Shown here: positions 1 to 5,233 of the stretch, one piece after another | How the letters are laid out: every line of letters starts with the position of its first letter | How positions within the stretch are numbered: position 1 is the stretch's first letter | Assembly: GCA_027438535.1 (NCBI GenBank) | Contig: DAIAMA010000109.1 | Span: 1 to 5,331, forward strand | DNA: 5,331 bases | Reading direction: 5' to 3' | DNA from: a bacterium | GTDB taxonomy: Bacteria; Pseudomonadota; Gammaproteobacteria; Burkholderiales; Thiobacteraceae | Position numbers and translations under genes: made by a program | Notes under the pieces: model-generated | The model's input: the letters and a program-made list of their open reading frames with translations, nothing else | Told to the model about the DNA's origin: nothing | Databases searched by the model: none

Positions 1-943
1 TTTCGCTATCGGCACAATCCCGCATCTTCTCGGGCGGGATACCCTGAGCCGGCAATGGCGCCGGCGCAGCGTTCGCGCCGGCAAGCTTGAGCTCGGTCTG
101 GCGTAACGCAACTGCCGCGAAGAATACGGCAAGGAAGCCCCAAGCATGCGCGATAACGCTGACCCCGTATACCACGCCGATGAGCCCCAAACCGAGAAAA
201 TCATAGAGCAGTTCGTTTCTGGGCGAGACGCCGTTCAGTTTCCAACTGAGATGAGCCAGCGCCGCACCCGACACGATGCCGATCGAAACGCCTGCGACAG
301 TAGCCCACAATACATCCACTAGCACCCATTGCAGTCCGAATGCGCCAAGCTCGTGCAATCCCAGCATGCCCAGGCCCAGCATCACGAAGGGAAAAGCGCT
401 GCCGTCGTTCATGCCGGCCTCGCAGGTTAAGCTGAAGCGGAGTTGGTCGCGATCATCGGGATGGCGAATTTGCACATCGGTGGCCAATACCGGATCGGTA
501 GGCGCGAGGATCGCCCCCAACAGGACACCGGCGCCCAGCGGCAGATCTAAAAGGTAATACGCAAAGGCCGCGACCAAGCCGACCGTGATCGCCATCGAGA
601 CCGTCGCCAGCAGCATCGGCGTGCGCCAGCGCGCAAAGCTTACCGGCACCGGCATTTTGACGCCGGCGGAAAAGAGGGAAATCAGCACTGCCACCTCGGC
701 GAGCACTTGCAACAGCGCCGATTGCTTCAGCGGATTGAAGTGAAAGGCATTGAGCACGGTCGGACCGAGCAGCAATCCCACCGCCAAATAAATAATGGCC
801 GAAGTAATGGGCAGTCGCTTAAGCGCCGCCGAGGTGAGACCCATAGTGAGCAACAACCCGCCCACCAGCAAGAACCATTGCGCGTCCGTCAGCACGTATG
901 TTTCTTGAAACGGTAAATTCAGAATATCCACGTCGGAGCCCAT
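1..943 (-). CDS. Cation:proton antiporter, CPA1/NhaP type (C-terminus beyond window)
   Basis: Inner-membrane antiporter that exchanges Na+ or K+ for H+, serving pH and salt balance. I translated the minus strand from the ATG at 943 and read 314 codons without a stop, so the 3' end lies beyond position 1. Hydrophobic segments alternate throughout, as in the Na+/H+ exchanger fold (PF00999). Two hallmark motifs are present: APTDPVLATDVQ at residues 147-158, containing the TDP membrane-break motif, and EAGMNDGSAFPF at 175-186, containing the ND pair (N179-D180) typical of NhaP/CPA1 proteins. An in-frame TAA lies 12 codons upstream and no other usable start intervenes, so the ATG at 943 is well supported, although no good Shine-Dalgarno is visible. 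It starts 47 bases after the AI-2E-type gene and probably shares its transcript. Ion specificity cannot be read from sequence, and any C-terminal regulatory domain is unseen. Confidence 0.93.
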   Translation of the reverse strand, partial: MGSDVDILNLPFQETYVLTDAQWFLLVGGLLLTMGLTSAALKRLPITSAIIYLAVGLLLGPTVLNAFHFNPLKQSALLQVLAEVAVLISLFSAGVKMPVPVSFARWRTPMLLATVSMAITVGLVAAFAYYLLDLPLGAGVLLGAILAPTDPVLATDVQIRHPDDRDQLRFSLTCEAGMNDGSAFPFVMLGLGMLGLHELGAFGLQWVLVDVLWATVAGVSIGIVSGAALAHLSWKLNGVSPRNELLYDFLGLGLIGVVYGVSVIAHAWGFLAVFFAAVALRQTELKLAGANAAPAPLPAQGIPPEKMRDCADSE

Positions 944-990
944 TGGGTGCCAAGCACTGAAACCGGTTTTTTAAGATGCGCGCGCTTGTC

Positions 991-2193
991 TCATTCGCTC
1001 AACAACTCGGCCACGGGATGCAGTTGCTCCACATGCTGCGACACCACTTTCACGATGACGATGATAGGAATGCCCAACAGCATGCCCCACACGCCCCACA
1101 GCCAAGCCCAGAACAGCAGCGAGACGAACACGGCCGCCGTGTTCATTTTGGCGAATTTCCCGGTCATCCAAGTAGCCACCAAGGTTCCGACCAAGGTCGC
1201 GATCGCCAGCGACGCGGCGACGGTCAATAGCCCCATGGAAAACGAATCGAATTGCATGAAAGCCGTCATGCCGAGGATGGCCGCGGTGAGCGCCGGGCCC
1301 GCATAAGGGATGACATGCAACAAACCGGCGGCGACGGCCCAGGCCCCGGCATTTTCCAAACCGATCCAATGCAGCGCGATCCAGGTAAGCAGCCCGACCA
1401 AGCCATTGGTCACCAATAGCATGAACATGTATTTCTGAATGGAATCGTTGATGCCGTCCAAGATATGCACCGTGATCTTCTTTCGCGACAGCGTCGGTCC
1501 CGCGAGCCGTACCAGCTTGCGCTTAAACATATCGCCGCCGAGCAAAAAAAAGAACACTAAAAAAAGCACCATGGCCGCTTGGCCGATAAAGGCAAGCACC
1601 CCACGGGAGCCAACCCAAAGAAAGTTGCTGAGCTTGAAGGTGGGCTGGTCGATAACGACGTGCGTGGCGCGCTGTTTGGGAAGCGCCGACAGGTCGGCTT
1701 GGCTGGTCGCTTTTTCGATGGTGTTCGCTGCGGCTTGCACATTATTCATATTGCTCAGCGGGCCGCTCCGCATCTTGGCGAGCCCCGCCGACAGTTTGCT
1801 GGCCGCTTCGGGCAGCTGCACGAGTATTCTTTGTACCTGTCCGCGCAGCGCATAAGCGCCAAACGCCAGCGCGCAGATCACCGCCGCCATAACCATGCCC
1901 GCGCCCACCGCGCGCGGTATTTTAATCCGCTCCAGCCACACGACCAGCGGATTCAAGGTGTACGCAAAGAGTATCCCCAACAATAGGGTGATCAGAAACG
2001 GCTGCGCCCAGTCCAGCGCGAATACCAAAGCAATCGTCGCCAAGATGCCGAGCGCAATGCCGCGCGCGTCCACGGGCAAGTGAACCGCGAGCGGGATCGT
2101 ATCGGCGATCTTGGCGGGAGGGAAAAGATTATCCGCCACCGACTCGGGCGCGGGGCCGCCGGGCGTTTCAGAGGGGATGGGGGTAGCAGTCAT
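991..2193 (-). CDS. AI-2E family transporter (PerM/YdiK-like membrane protein)
   Basis: A 400-residue polytopic inner-membrane protein of the AI-2E transporter family (PF01594). Members are credited variously with autoinducer export, Na+/H+ exchange or unknown export roles, so the family name should not be read as proof of quorum sensing. A proline-rich N-terminal tail of about 40 residues precedes two close helices (GIALGILATIALVFALDW, then a second). A third helix follows, then a long polar, extracytoplasmic-type region, then the FLVFFFLLGGD helix and a block containing GLLHVIPYAGPALTAAI, a conserved family motif. The final helices hold a tryptophan-rich LLFWAWLWGVWG. I chose the ATG at 2193. 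An in-frame TTG at 2256 would add 21 basic residues and overlap the upstream gene. The Shine-Dalgarno is weak for both. The neighbouring antiporter suggests a role in ion homeostasis, which is inference. Confidence 0.92.
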   Translation of the reverse strand: MTATPIPSETPGGPAPESVADNLFPPAKIADTIPLAVHLPVDARGIALGILATIALVFALDWAQPFLITLLLGILFAYTLNPLVVWLERIKIPRAVGAGMVMAAVICALAFGAYALRGQVQRILVQLPEAASKLSAGLAKMRSGPLSNMNNVQAAANTIEKATSQADLSALPKQRATHVVIDQPTFKLSNFLWVGSRGVLAFIGQAAMVLFLVFFFLLGGDMFKRKLVRLAGPTLSRKKITVHILDGINDSIQKYMFMLLVTNGLVGLLTWIALHWIGLENAGAWAVAAGLLHVIPYAGPALTAAILGMTAFMQFDSFSMGLLTVAASLAIATLVGTLVATWMTGKFAKMNTAAVFVSLLFWAWLWGVWGMLLGIPIIVIVKVVSQHVEQLHPVAELLSE

Positions 2194-2236
2194 GTCAACC
2201 GCCGACGGGACGAAACGCCCGCGGCGGGTACGAGAA

Positions 2237-2458
2237 TTAGCGCTTGGTGCCGCCAAAAATCAATAAGGCGCCGCCAATGACGATGGCGCCTACGCCCGCC
2301 CAGACCGGGATGTTGACCGTCTCTTTGTCCTTTACCGACAGCTCGATCGGGCCCAGCTTGGCCTGATGCGTTTCCTTGGTGTAGGTAAACCCGCCGTACA
2401 CCAAGCCCAGTGCGCCGGCTAGAATCAGCGCGAATGCGATTGCTCTTATTGCGTTCAT
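2237..2458 (-). CDS. Small two-helix membrane protein, conserved hypothetical
   Basis: A 73-residue protein with two predicted membrane helices: residues about 4-24 (IRAIAFALILAGALGLVYGG) and about 51-69 (VWAGVGAIVIGGALLIFGG). They are separated by a polar loop containing FTYTKETHQAKLGPIELSVKD. The YGGFTYT and LGPIEL elements resemble small hypothetical membrane proteins seen in other proteobacteria, from memory and without a domain name I am sure of. The start is fixed by AAGGAG at 2465-2470, six bases before the ATG. The ATG shares ATGA with the stop of the upstream gene, which suggests translational coupling. The AI-2E-type gene begins 43 bases after its stop. No catalytic motif is visible. 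A role in the envelope is likely from topology only. Confidence 0.85.
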   Translation of the reverse strand: MNAIRAIAFALILAGALGLVYGGFTYTKETHQAKLGPIELSVKDKETVNIPVWAGVGAIVIGGALLIFGGTKR

Positions 2459-2712
2459 TTCTTTCTCCTTATGGTTAAAAAAACCGGAATCCGATTAGCG
2501 TACCGGTTTTGCGTAAAACGGATCAGCGCCACCACGATGGCGCCGGCCAAAAGAAGGTAAATAAAGCCGTGCAAGGTGTATCCGGCGCCTACCGCTACTA
2601 GCCAGAATGCAAGCAAGACAATCGCCAAGGTGTCGTATCCGCTCCCCTTCTCCGCTCGATGCGGAGCGCACTGCTGCAAATCATGCCCGGGGGGAAAATG
2701 TTTCTTATTCAT
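2455..2712 (-). CDS. Lmo0937/DUF5670-like small membrane protein with N-terminal extension
   Basis: An 85-residue protein. Residues about 28-65 (TLAIVLLAFWLVAVGAGY, then TLHGFIYLLLAGAIVVALIR) match the pattern of Lmo0937-family membrane peptides: two short helices with a tryptophan in the first, a YTL turn and GFIxxLLxxAIVxxLIR. Typical members are about 50 residues long and start just before the first helix. Here 25 polar residues with histidines and one cysteine precede it, and a basic tail (IRRKK) follows. The ATG at 2712 has GAGGGAG five bases upstream. An upstream extension of the frame to 2811 has no ribosome binding site and covers the intergenic hairpin, so I reject it. The stop overlaps the next start as ATGA. 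A T7 run near the end means that one base fewer would end the protein at RIPVF, eight residues earlier. Function is unknown; many relatives sit among stress genes. Confidence 0.82.
   Translation of the reverse strand: MNKKHFPPGHDLQQCAPHRAEKGSGYDTLAIVLLAFWLVAVGAGYTLHGFIYLLLAGAIVVALIRFTQNRYANRIPVFLTIRRKK
2465..2470 (-). promoter_or_regulatory. Ribosome binding site inside the end of the upstream gene
   Basis: AAGGAG on the minus strand, six bases before the ATG at 2458. It lies within the last codons of the Lmo0937-like gene, so ribosomes finishing that gene cover it. It decides the start of the 73-residue membrane protein and supports coupled translation of the pair. Confidence 0.8.
2477..2510 (-). 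terminator. Terminator-like hairpin with T7 tract at a gene junction (possible attenuator)
   Basis: Read on the minus strand, AAAACCGG (2510 to 2503) and CCGGTTTT (2487 to 2480) form a perfect 8-bp stem with a 15-base loop. The 3' arm runs into seven T residues in total (2483 to 2477). The shape is that of an intrinsic terminator, but only four of the eight pairs are G:C and the loop is long, so it should be weak. It lies inside the last codons of the Lmo0937-like gene and before the ribosome binding site of the next gene. It could therefore reduce read-through into the transporter genes, and a translating ribosome would disrupt it. Confidence 0.45.
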
Positions 2713-2760
2713 CACAACTCCCTCAAAGAGATTTTTTGAATAGGCGCGCGTATCGCCACA

Positions 2761-2785
2761 TACGATCCATGGCATGCACATCGTA
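2761..2785. repeat. Small dyad (6-bp arms) upstream of the Lmo0937-like gene
   Basis: TACGAT (2761-2766) and ATCGTA (2780-2785) are exact inverted arms separated by 13 bases that contain the palindromes CCATGG and GCATGC. It lies about 50-75 bases upstream of the ATG at 2712, where an operator would be plausible. No convincing -35/-10 pair accompanies it, and arms this short can occur by chance. Confidence 0.3.
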
Positions 2786-2806
2786 ATGCCGGCCCTCAAG
2801 CAAAGA

Positions 2807-2836
2807 GGCAAGGAGATGTACCAGCCTCTCCTTGCC
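2807..2836 (-). terminator. 10-bp hairpin downstream of the BON lipoprotein gene
   Basis: GGCAAGGAGA (2807-2816) and TCTCCTTGCC (2827-2836) are perfect inverted arms with a 10-base loop. This is the strongest inverted repeat I noticed in the window. It begins 66 bases past the stop of the BON gene in the direction of transcription. It is followed on the minus strand by TCTTTGCTT, a poor U-tract, so it may be a terminator or an RNA-stability element. The overlapping segments AGAGGC (2804-2809) and GCCTCT (2824-2829) could form a different 6-bp stem using the same bases. No gene is visible in the spacer 2713-2902. Confidence 0.5.
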
Positions 2837-2902
2837 CGATGCCGCCACCGAATTCCTTCGCGCGCAAAAAGGCCGTCCGAAGAATCTATAAGTGGCTCGA
2901 CA

Positions 2903-3217
2903 TTATTTCAATCGCATGTCGTTCTTGACCGCGACCACGCCTTTCACACTGCGCGCGAGGCTAACGGCTTTATTAATATCGGCTTGGGAGCTCACAAAAC
3001 CGCTTAATTGCACGACGCCCTTAAAGGTCTCGACATTAATTTCGGTGGATTTCAGCGTCGGCTCATTGAAGATGGCCGCTTTCACTTTGGTGGTAATTAC
3101 CGCATCATCGACATATTCGCCGGTGCCCTCTTGCTTGGGCGTGGAAGCGCAACCCAGGAAAGACAGCAGCAGCACGCTCAAGAAAAATACCGAAAAATAT
3201 CTATTAAATTGTTTCAT
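2903..3217 (-). CDS. BON-domain lipoprotein (OsmY-like, single domain)
   Basis: A 104-residue exported protein. Residues 1-22 form a signal peptide (basic MKQFNR, then a hydrophobic stretch) ending in FLGC, a lipobox-like site with C23 as the acylated residue. The -3 position is phenylalanine, which is less usual than leucine. The next residues are A24-S25, with no aspartate at +2 to retain it in the inner membrane, so outer-membrane placement is likely. Residues about 34-104 form one BON domain: DDAVITTKVKAAIFNEP, then INVETFKGVVQLSGFV, then a helix and a terminal VKGVVAVKNDMRLK strand. BON domains are thought to bind phospholipid or envelope surfaces and are common in osmotic-stress proteins such as OsmY and in DolP. 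The ATG at 3217 has AGGAG eight bases upstream. A GTG at 3226 would touch that site and is unlikely. It lies 60 bases after the DUF3309 gene. Confidence 0.93.
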   Translation of the reverse strand: MKQFNRYFSVFFLSVLLLSFLGCASTPKQEGTGEYVDDAVITTKVKAAIFNEPTLKSTEINVETFKGVVQLSGFVSSQADINKAVSLARSVKGVVAVKNDMRLK

Positions 3218-3277
3218 GATTAACACTCCTCTGTGAATAAAAAAACAAAGCGGATTCTGGCTCGATACGGTGTAGCG

Positions 3278-3433
3278 TTATAGCCGCCCTAGAAGCCACA
3301 GGATAAGCACGATGATCAATATCGTGCCAAGCACGCCGCTCGGGGCATAACCCCAGCTTCGGCTGTGTGGCCAACTCGGTATCGCGCCAATCAGCAGCAG
3401 CACAAGTACGATCAACAGTATGGTTCCTAACAT
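3278..3433 (-). CDS. DUF3309 family small membrane protein
   Basis: A 51-residue protein. It has two hydrophobic helices, residues 2-17 (LGTILLIVLVLLLIGA) and about 35-49 (LGTILIIVLILWLLG). Between them is the signature IPSWPHSRSWGYAPSG, with conserved WPHS, W and GY. This arrangement matches the DUF3309 family, whose members are about 50 residues long, so the gene is full length. The start is well fixed, with GAGGAG six bases before the ATG. Function is unknown for the family; members often neighbour BON, CsbD-like and other stress-linked envelope genes, and that context is repeated here. No terminator is clear between it and the BON gene. A T7 run lies there without a convincing stem, so co-transcription is likely. 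Confidence 0.9.
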   Translation of the reverse strand: MLGTILLIVLVLLLIGAIPSWPHSRSWGYAPSGVLGTILIIVLILWLLGRL

Positions 3434-3537
3434 TTTTTTCTCCTCATCACGTTATCGGTAAACACCACCTGGATGAGCTACTGTGCCAAGTGTTACCACA
3501 AAAAACCTGTCGGCTCGTGCTGTGCGGCCCACGGCAT

Positions 3538-4092
3538 TCAATTGTTCGAGCGGATTACCCCATTAACGACCTTGACGCGGTCACCCGCTCGCCAAGCCGG
3601 CGGATTGACCTCGGTGAATACACGGTGCGATCCATCGTCAAAACGCACGGCGATCTCATAGCGCTTGGCCGTGTCCACGCGCTTCTGAATTTCGTTGCCC
3701 GCTACCGCGCCGCCCACCGCCCCGGCCACGGTCGCGATATCTTTACCGCGCCCGGCGCCGACCTGATTGCCGAGCAAGCCGCCCACCACGGCGCCGCCGA
3801 CAATACCGATGGCACCGCCCTTGCCGGGCTGAGCGATCTCGCGTACCGACTGAATCACGCCGCATTCGGCGCATATCGCCTTGGTGTGCTTGTTTCGCGC
3901 CACATGCGTTGGCGCCGCCGTATGCGCTTTTACGCCCGCCGTGCTGCTTGACGCAGCCTTGTCACCGGGCTCGCCGATGGAGCCGGGTATCCATCCCATG
4001 AAGGCGGCGATACCGACAGCAGAGAATAAAATAATGGCGATGCCCGCGATCCACATCAGGGGCGTCGTGGATTGATTGATTTGCATCGGCAT
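3538..4092 (-). CDS. Glycine-zipper 2TM-domain protein with CxxC pair
   Basis: A 184-residue envelope protein. One membrane helix at residues about 12-33 follows a short N-terminal tail and probably acts as an anchor. An alanine/serine-rich linker (about 43-70) leads to C74-AE-C77, then the glycine-zipper region. This spans residues 90-133 and has repeated GxxxG steps: GKGGAIGIVGGAVVGGLLGN, then GAGRGKD, then GAVGGAVAGN. This resembles the Rick_17kDa_Anti/glycine-zipper 2TM family (PF05433), which includes SlyB- and YcfJ-like proteins. The C-terminal part (143-184) is a small beta-rich module, YEIAVRFDDGSHRVFTE ending GDRVKVVNGVIR, usual in this subgroup. The ATG at 4092 has AAGGA six bases upstream; the frame extends to 4149 without a better site. 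There is no lipobox, unlike SlyB. It is followed by the DUF3309 gene after 104 bases. Its role, presumably in envelope integrity, is inferred from relatives. Confidence 0.9.
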   Translation of the reverse strand: MPMQINQSTTPLMWIAGIAIILFSAVGIAAFMGWIPGSIGEPGDKAASSSTAGVKAHTAAPTHVARNKHTKAICAECGVIQSVREIAQPGKGGAIGIVGGAVVGGLLGNQVGAGRGKDIATVAGAVGGAVAGNEIQKRVDTAKRYEIAVRFDDGSHRVFTEVNPPAWRAGDRVKVVNGVIRSNN

Positions 4093-4258
4093 GCTGTTTC
4101 CTTTTGGTGTGCGTTGTCTCGAACGATACTTGCGGCACGCAATCCGCATCGCTGTCGAAATCTCAAGAACAGCATAAGCCGGTCTTGATGTTTAGTCGGT
4201 ACGGTAGCGCACATACTAGGAGGCGTGTAAAAGGTCACGGCGGAACGAATCGCGCGCG

Positions 4259-4277
4259 GGCATGGAATAGCCGTGCC
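4259..4277 (-). other. Imperfect hairpin past the GGDEF gene, in a gene-free gap
   Basis: GGCATGG (4259-4265) and CCGTGCC (4271-4277) form a 7-bp stem around a 5-base loop. The one non-Watson-Crick position is a G:U pair if read from the plus strand and a C:A mismatch on the minus strand. It lies 18 bases after the GGDEF stop but has no T-tract on either side, so termination is doubtful. The rest of the gap, 4093-4295, shows no gene and no promoter that I would defend, although the glycine-zipper gene probably has one here. Confidence 0.25.
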
Positions 4278-4295
4278 AGGGTGGGGGCAAGCAAT

Positions 4296-4940
4296 CTACA
4301 CGAGCGCAATGGCGGGCGGGATACTGTTGGCTTTGGCGCGATACATGTCAATATTGGCTTGCCGAATCAAATCCTCGCCGCTTTGCTGTGCGCCGCGATA
4401 GACGGCAGTGCCGATACTTGCCGTCAGCGTAATCGCTTTGTCATCGATCACGTAAGGCTCGGTGAATTGCGCGTAGATTTTCTTGATTACCGCGTCGGCG
4501 TTTTGTTGCTGCTCGATGTCAGGCAGCATGACGACGAATTCATCGCTTCCATAACGGCAAGCGGTGTCCGCGCCACGAATGTTGGCGGCTAAGCGCGTGG
4601 CTACCTGCTGCAATAGCTTATCTCCCGCGAGATACCCCAATTGCTCGTTGATCCATTTGAAGCGATCCAAATCGATAAACAGCAGCAACACCTGTTTATG
4701 CTGGCGCATTGCTTGTTGCAGCGCCTGATGCAGACGATCCAGTAGCAAGTTGCGGTTGGGCAGCCCCGTCAGTTCGTCGTGATAGGCAAGGTGGCCTACC
4801 TGTTTTAGTTTGCGGGAAAACCGTATCAAATTTCGCCGCAGGCAGGCATTAGATACCGCCAGTAATTTAACTTGCTGCCACGTGTCGTCCGCCCCGGCGA
4901 TCGGGGTATTTAGCGCGCCATTCACGATTTGTTCTTTCAT
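4296..4940 (-). CDS. GGDEF-domain protein (putative diguanylate cyclase, GSDEF variant)
   Basis: A 214-residue soluble protein expected to make or bind cyclic di-GMP. Residues 1-45 are a short helical lead with no recognisable sensor or membrane segment. The domain begins at HDELTGLPNR (54-63). FIDLDRFK (88-95) supplies metal-binding D90. N98 and D107 match the guanine-contacting residues, although the usual ND...GH appears as NE...GY. The signature is GSDEF at 131-135: serine replaces the second glycine, while the catalytic D133-E134 is kept. The inhibitory I-site R122-GA-D125 is intact and correctly spaced, five residues before the signature. LTASIGTAVY (172-181) and DMYRAK (198-203) complete the fold, and the protein ends soon after. 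The ATG at 4940 has AGGAG seven bases upstream. An open frame reaches 5294, but it overlaps two genes in another frame. Activity is probable, not proven; some altered signatures remain active and others only bind c-di-GMP. Confidence 0.92.
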   Translation of the reverse strand: MKEQIVNGALNTPIAGADDTWQQVKLLAVSNACLRRNLIRFSRKLKQVGHLAYHDELTGLPNRNLLLDRLHQALQQAMRQHKQVLLLFIDLDRFKWINEQLGYLAGDKLLQQVATRLAANIRGADTACRYGSDEFVVMLPDIEQQQNADAVIKKIYAQFTEPYVIDDKAITLTASIGTAVYRGAQQSGEDLIRQANIDMYRAKANSIPPAIALV

Positions 4941-4975
4941 ATGTGTTCTCCTAGGATGCGCTTCGGGAAAGCCAT

Positions 4976-5233
4976 TTAAGGCAGATTCCCTTCCCAATCG
5001 CACCCCCAACCCTTCGCATGGCAGCGATAGCGGTGCACCGGTGTAATCAAGCTCACGAGCCGGTCGATAAAACGGCGCCGCACACGATTCACGGACCCGT
5101 TGCACTGGGGGCACACGCGTTCGTGCGCGGGGTGGCTCATGGAATCGCCTGAATGGCTGGCAGACAGCACGCGCATGGCGCTCTCCCCGCGAGGATAGGG
5201 TGGCATCGATGTTGTCCGGTGCTTGCCGCTCAT
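4976..5233 (-). CDS. Small zinc-ribbon-like protein, function unknown
   Basis: An 85-residue soluble protein if started at 5233. The first 35 residues are polar and probably disordered. The conserved-looking core is C41-PQ-C44, then NRVRRRFIDRLVSLITPVHR (49-68), then C71 and C78 in RCHAKGWGCDWEG. Two cysteine pairs around a basic helix suggest a zinc ribbon or rubredoxin-like knuckle. The RxxxDRL...PVHRYRC...CxWEG pattern recalls small uncharacterised proteobacterial proteins, but I know no name. The ATG at 5233 overlaps the cytochrome stop as ATGA, which favours coupled translation. The ATG at 5176 is the main alternative: it has GGGGAG a suitable distance upstream and would give 66 residues. 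One at 5140 would give 54. All keep the four cysteines. The GGDEF gene starts 35 bases after the stop, so both are probably on one transcript. Confidence 0.75.
   Translation of the reverse strand: MSGKHRTTSMPPYPRGESAMRVLSASHSGDSMSHPAHERVCPQCNGSVNRVRRRFIDRLVSLITPVHRYRCHAKGWGCDWEGNLP

Noticed and set aside
2194..2256. TTG start for the AI-2E-family gene
   Set aside because: It would overlap the upstream gene by 20 bases and add an arginine-rich stretch atypical of the family; the ATG at 2193 is simpler.
2713..2811. Longer form of the Lmo0937-like protein
   Set aside because: The extra 33 residues cover the intergenic dyad, look non-conserved and have no ribosome binding site; the ATG at 2712 has one.
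3239..3245. T7 run (minus strand) between the DUF3309 and BON genes as a terminator
   Set aside because: I found no convincing stem directly before it.
3307..3327. GCACGAT/ATCGTGC inverted repeat
   Set aside because: It lies inside the DUF3309 coding sequence and encodes its second helix; a 7-bp match there is likely coincidental.
3457..3497. Imperfect inverted repeat GGTAAACAC / GTGTTACC upstream of the DUF3309 gene, and the nearby T6 run as a terminator
   Set aside because: The arms need a bulged base and a long loop, and no clean G:C stem precedes the T-run, so the evidence is too weak to list.
3367..3951. 194-residue plus-strand open frame
   Set aside because: It is antisense to the glycine-zipper and DUF3309 genes, has no ribosome binding site and shows no domain pattern.
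4093..4295. Sigma-70 promoter candidates upstream of the glycine-zipper gene, such as a TTGAGA at about 4164
   Set aside because: No acceptable -10 box at a 16-18 base spacing could be found by eye.
4104..4592. 162-residue plus-strand open frame across the GGDEF gene end
   Set aside because: It is a shadow of the GGDEF gene, has no recognisable motif and no good start context.
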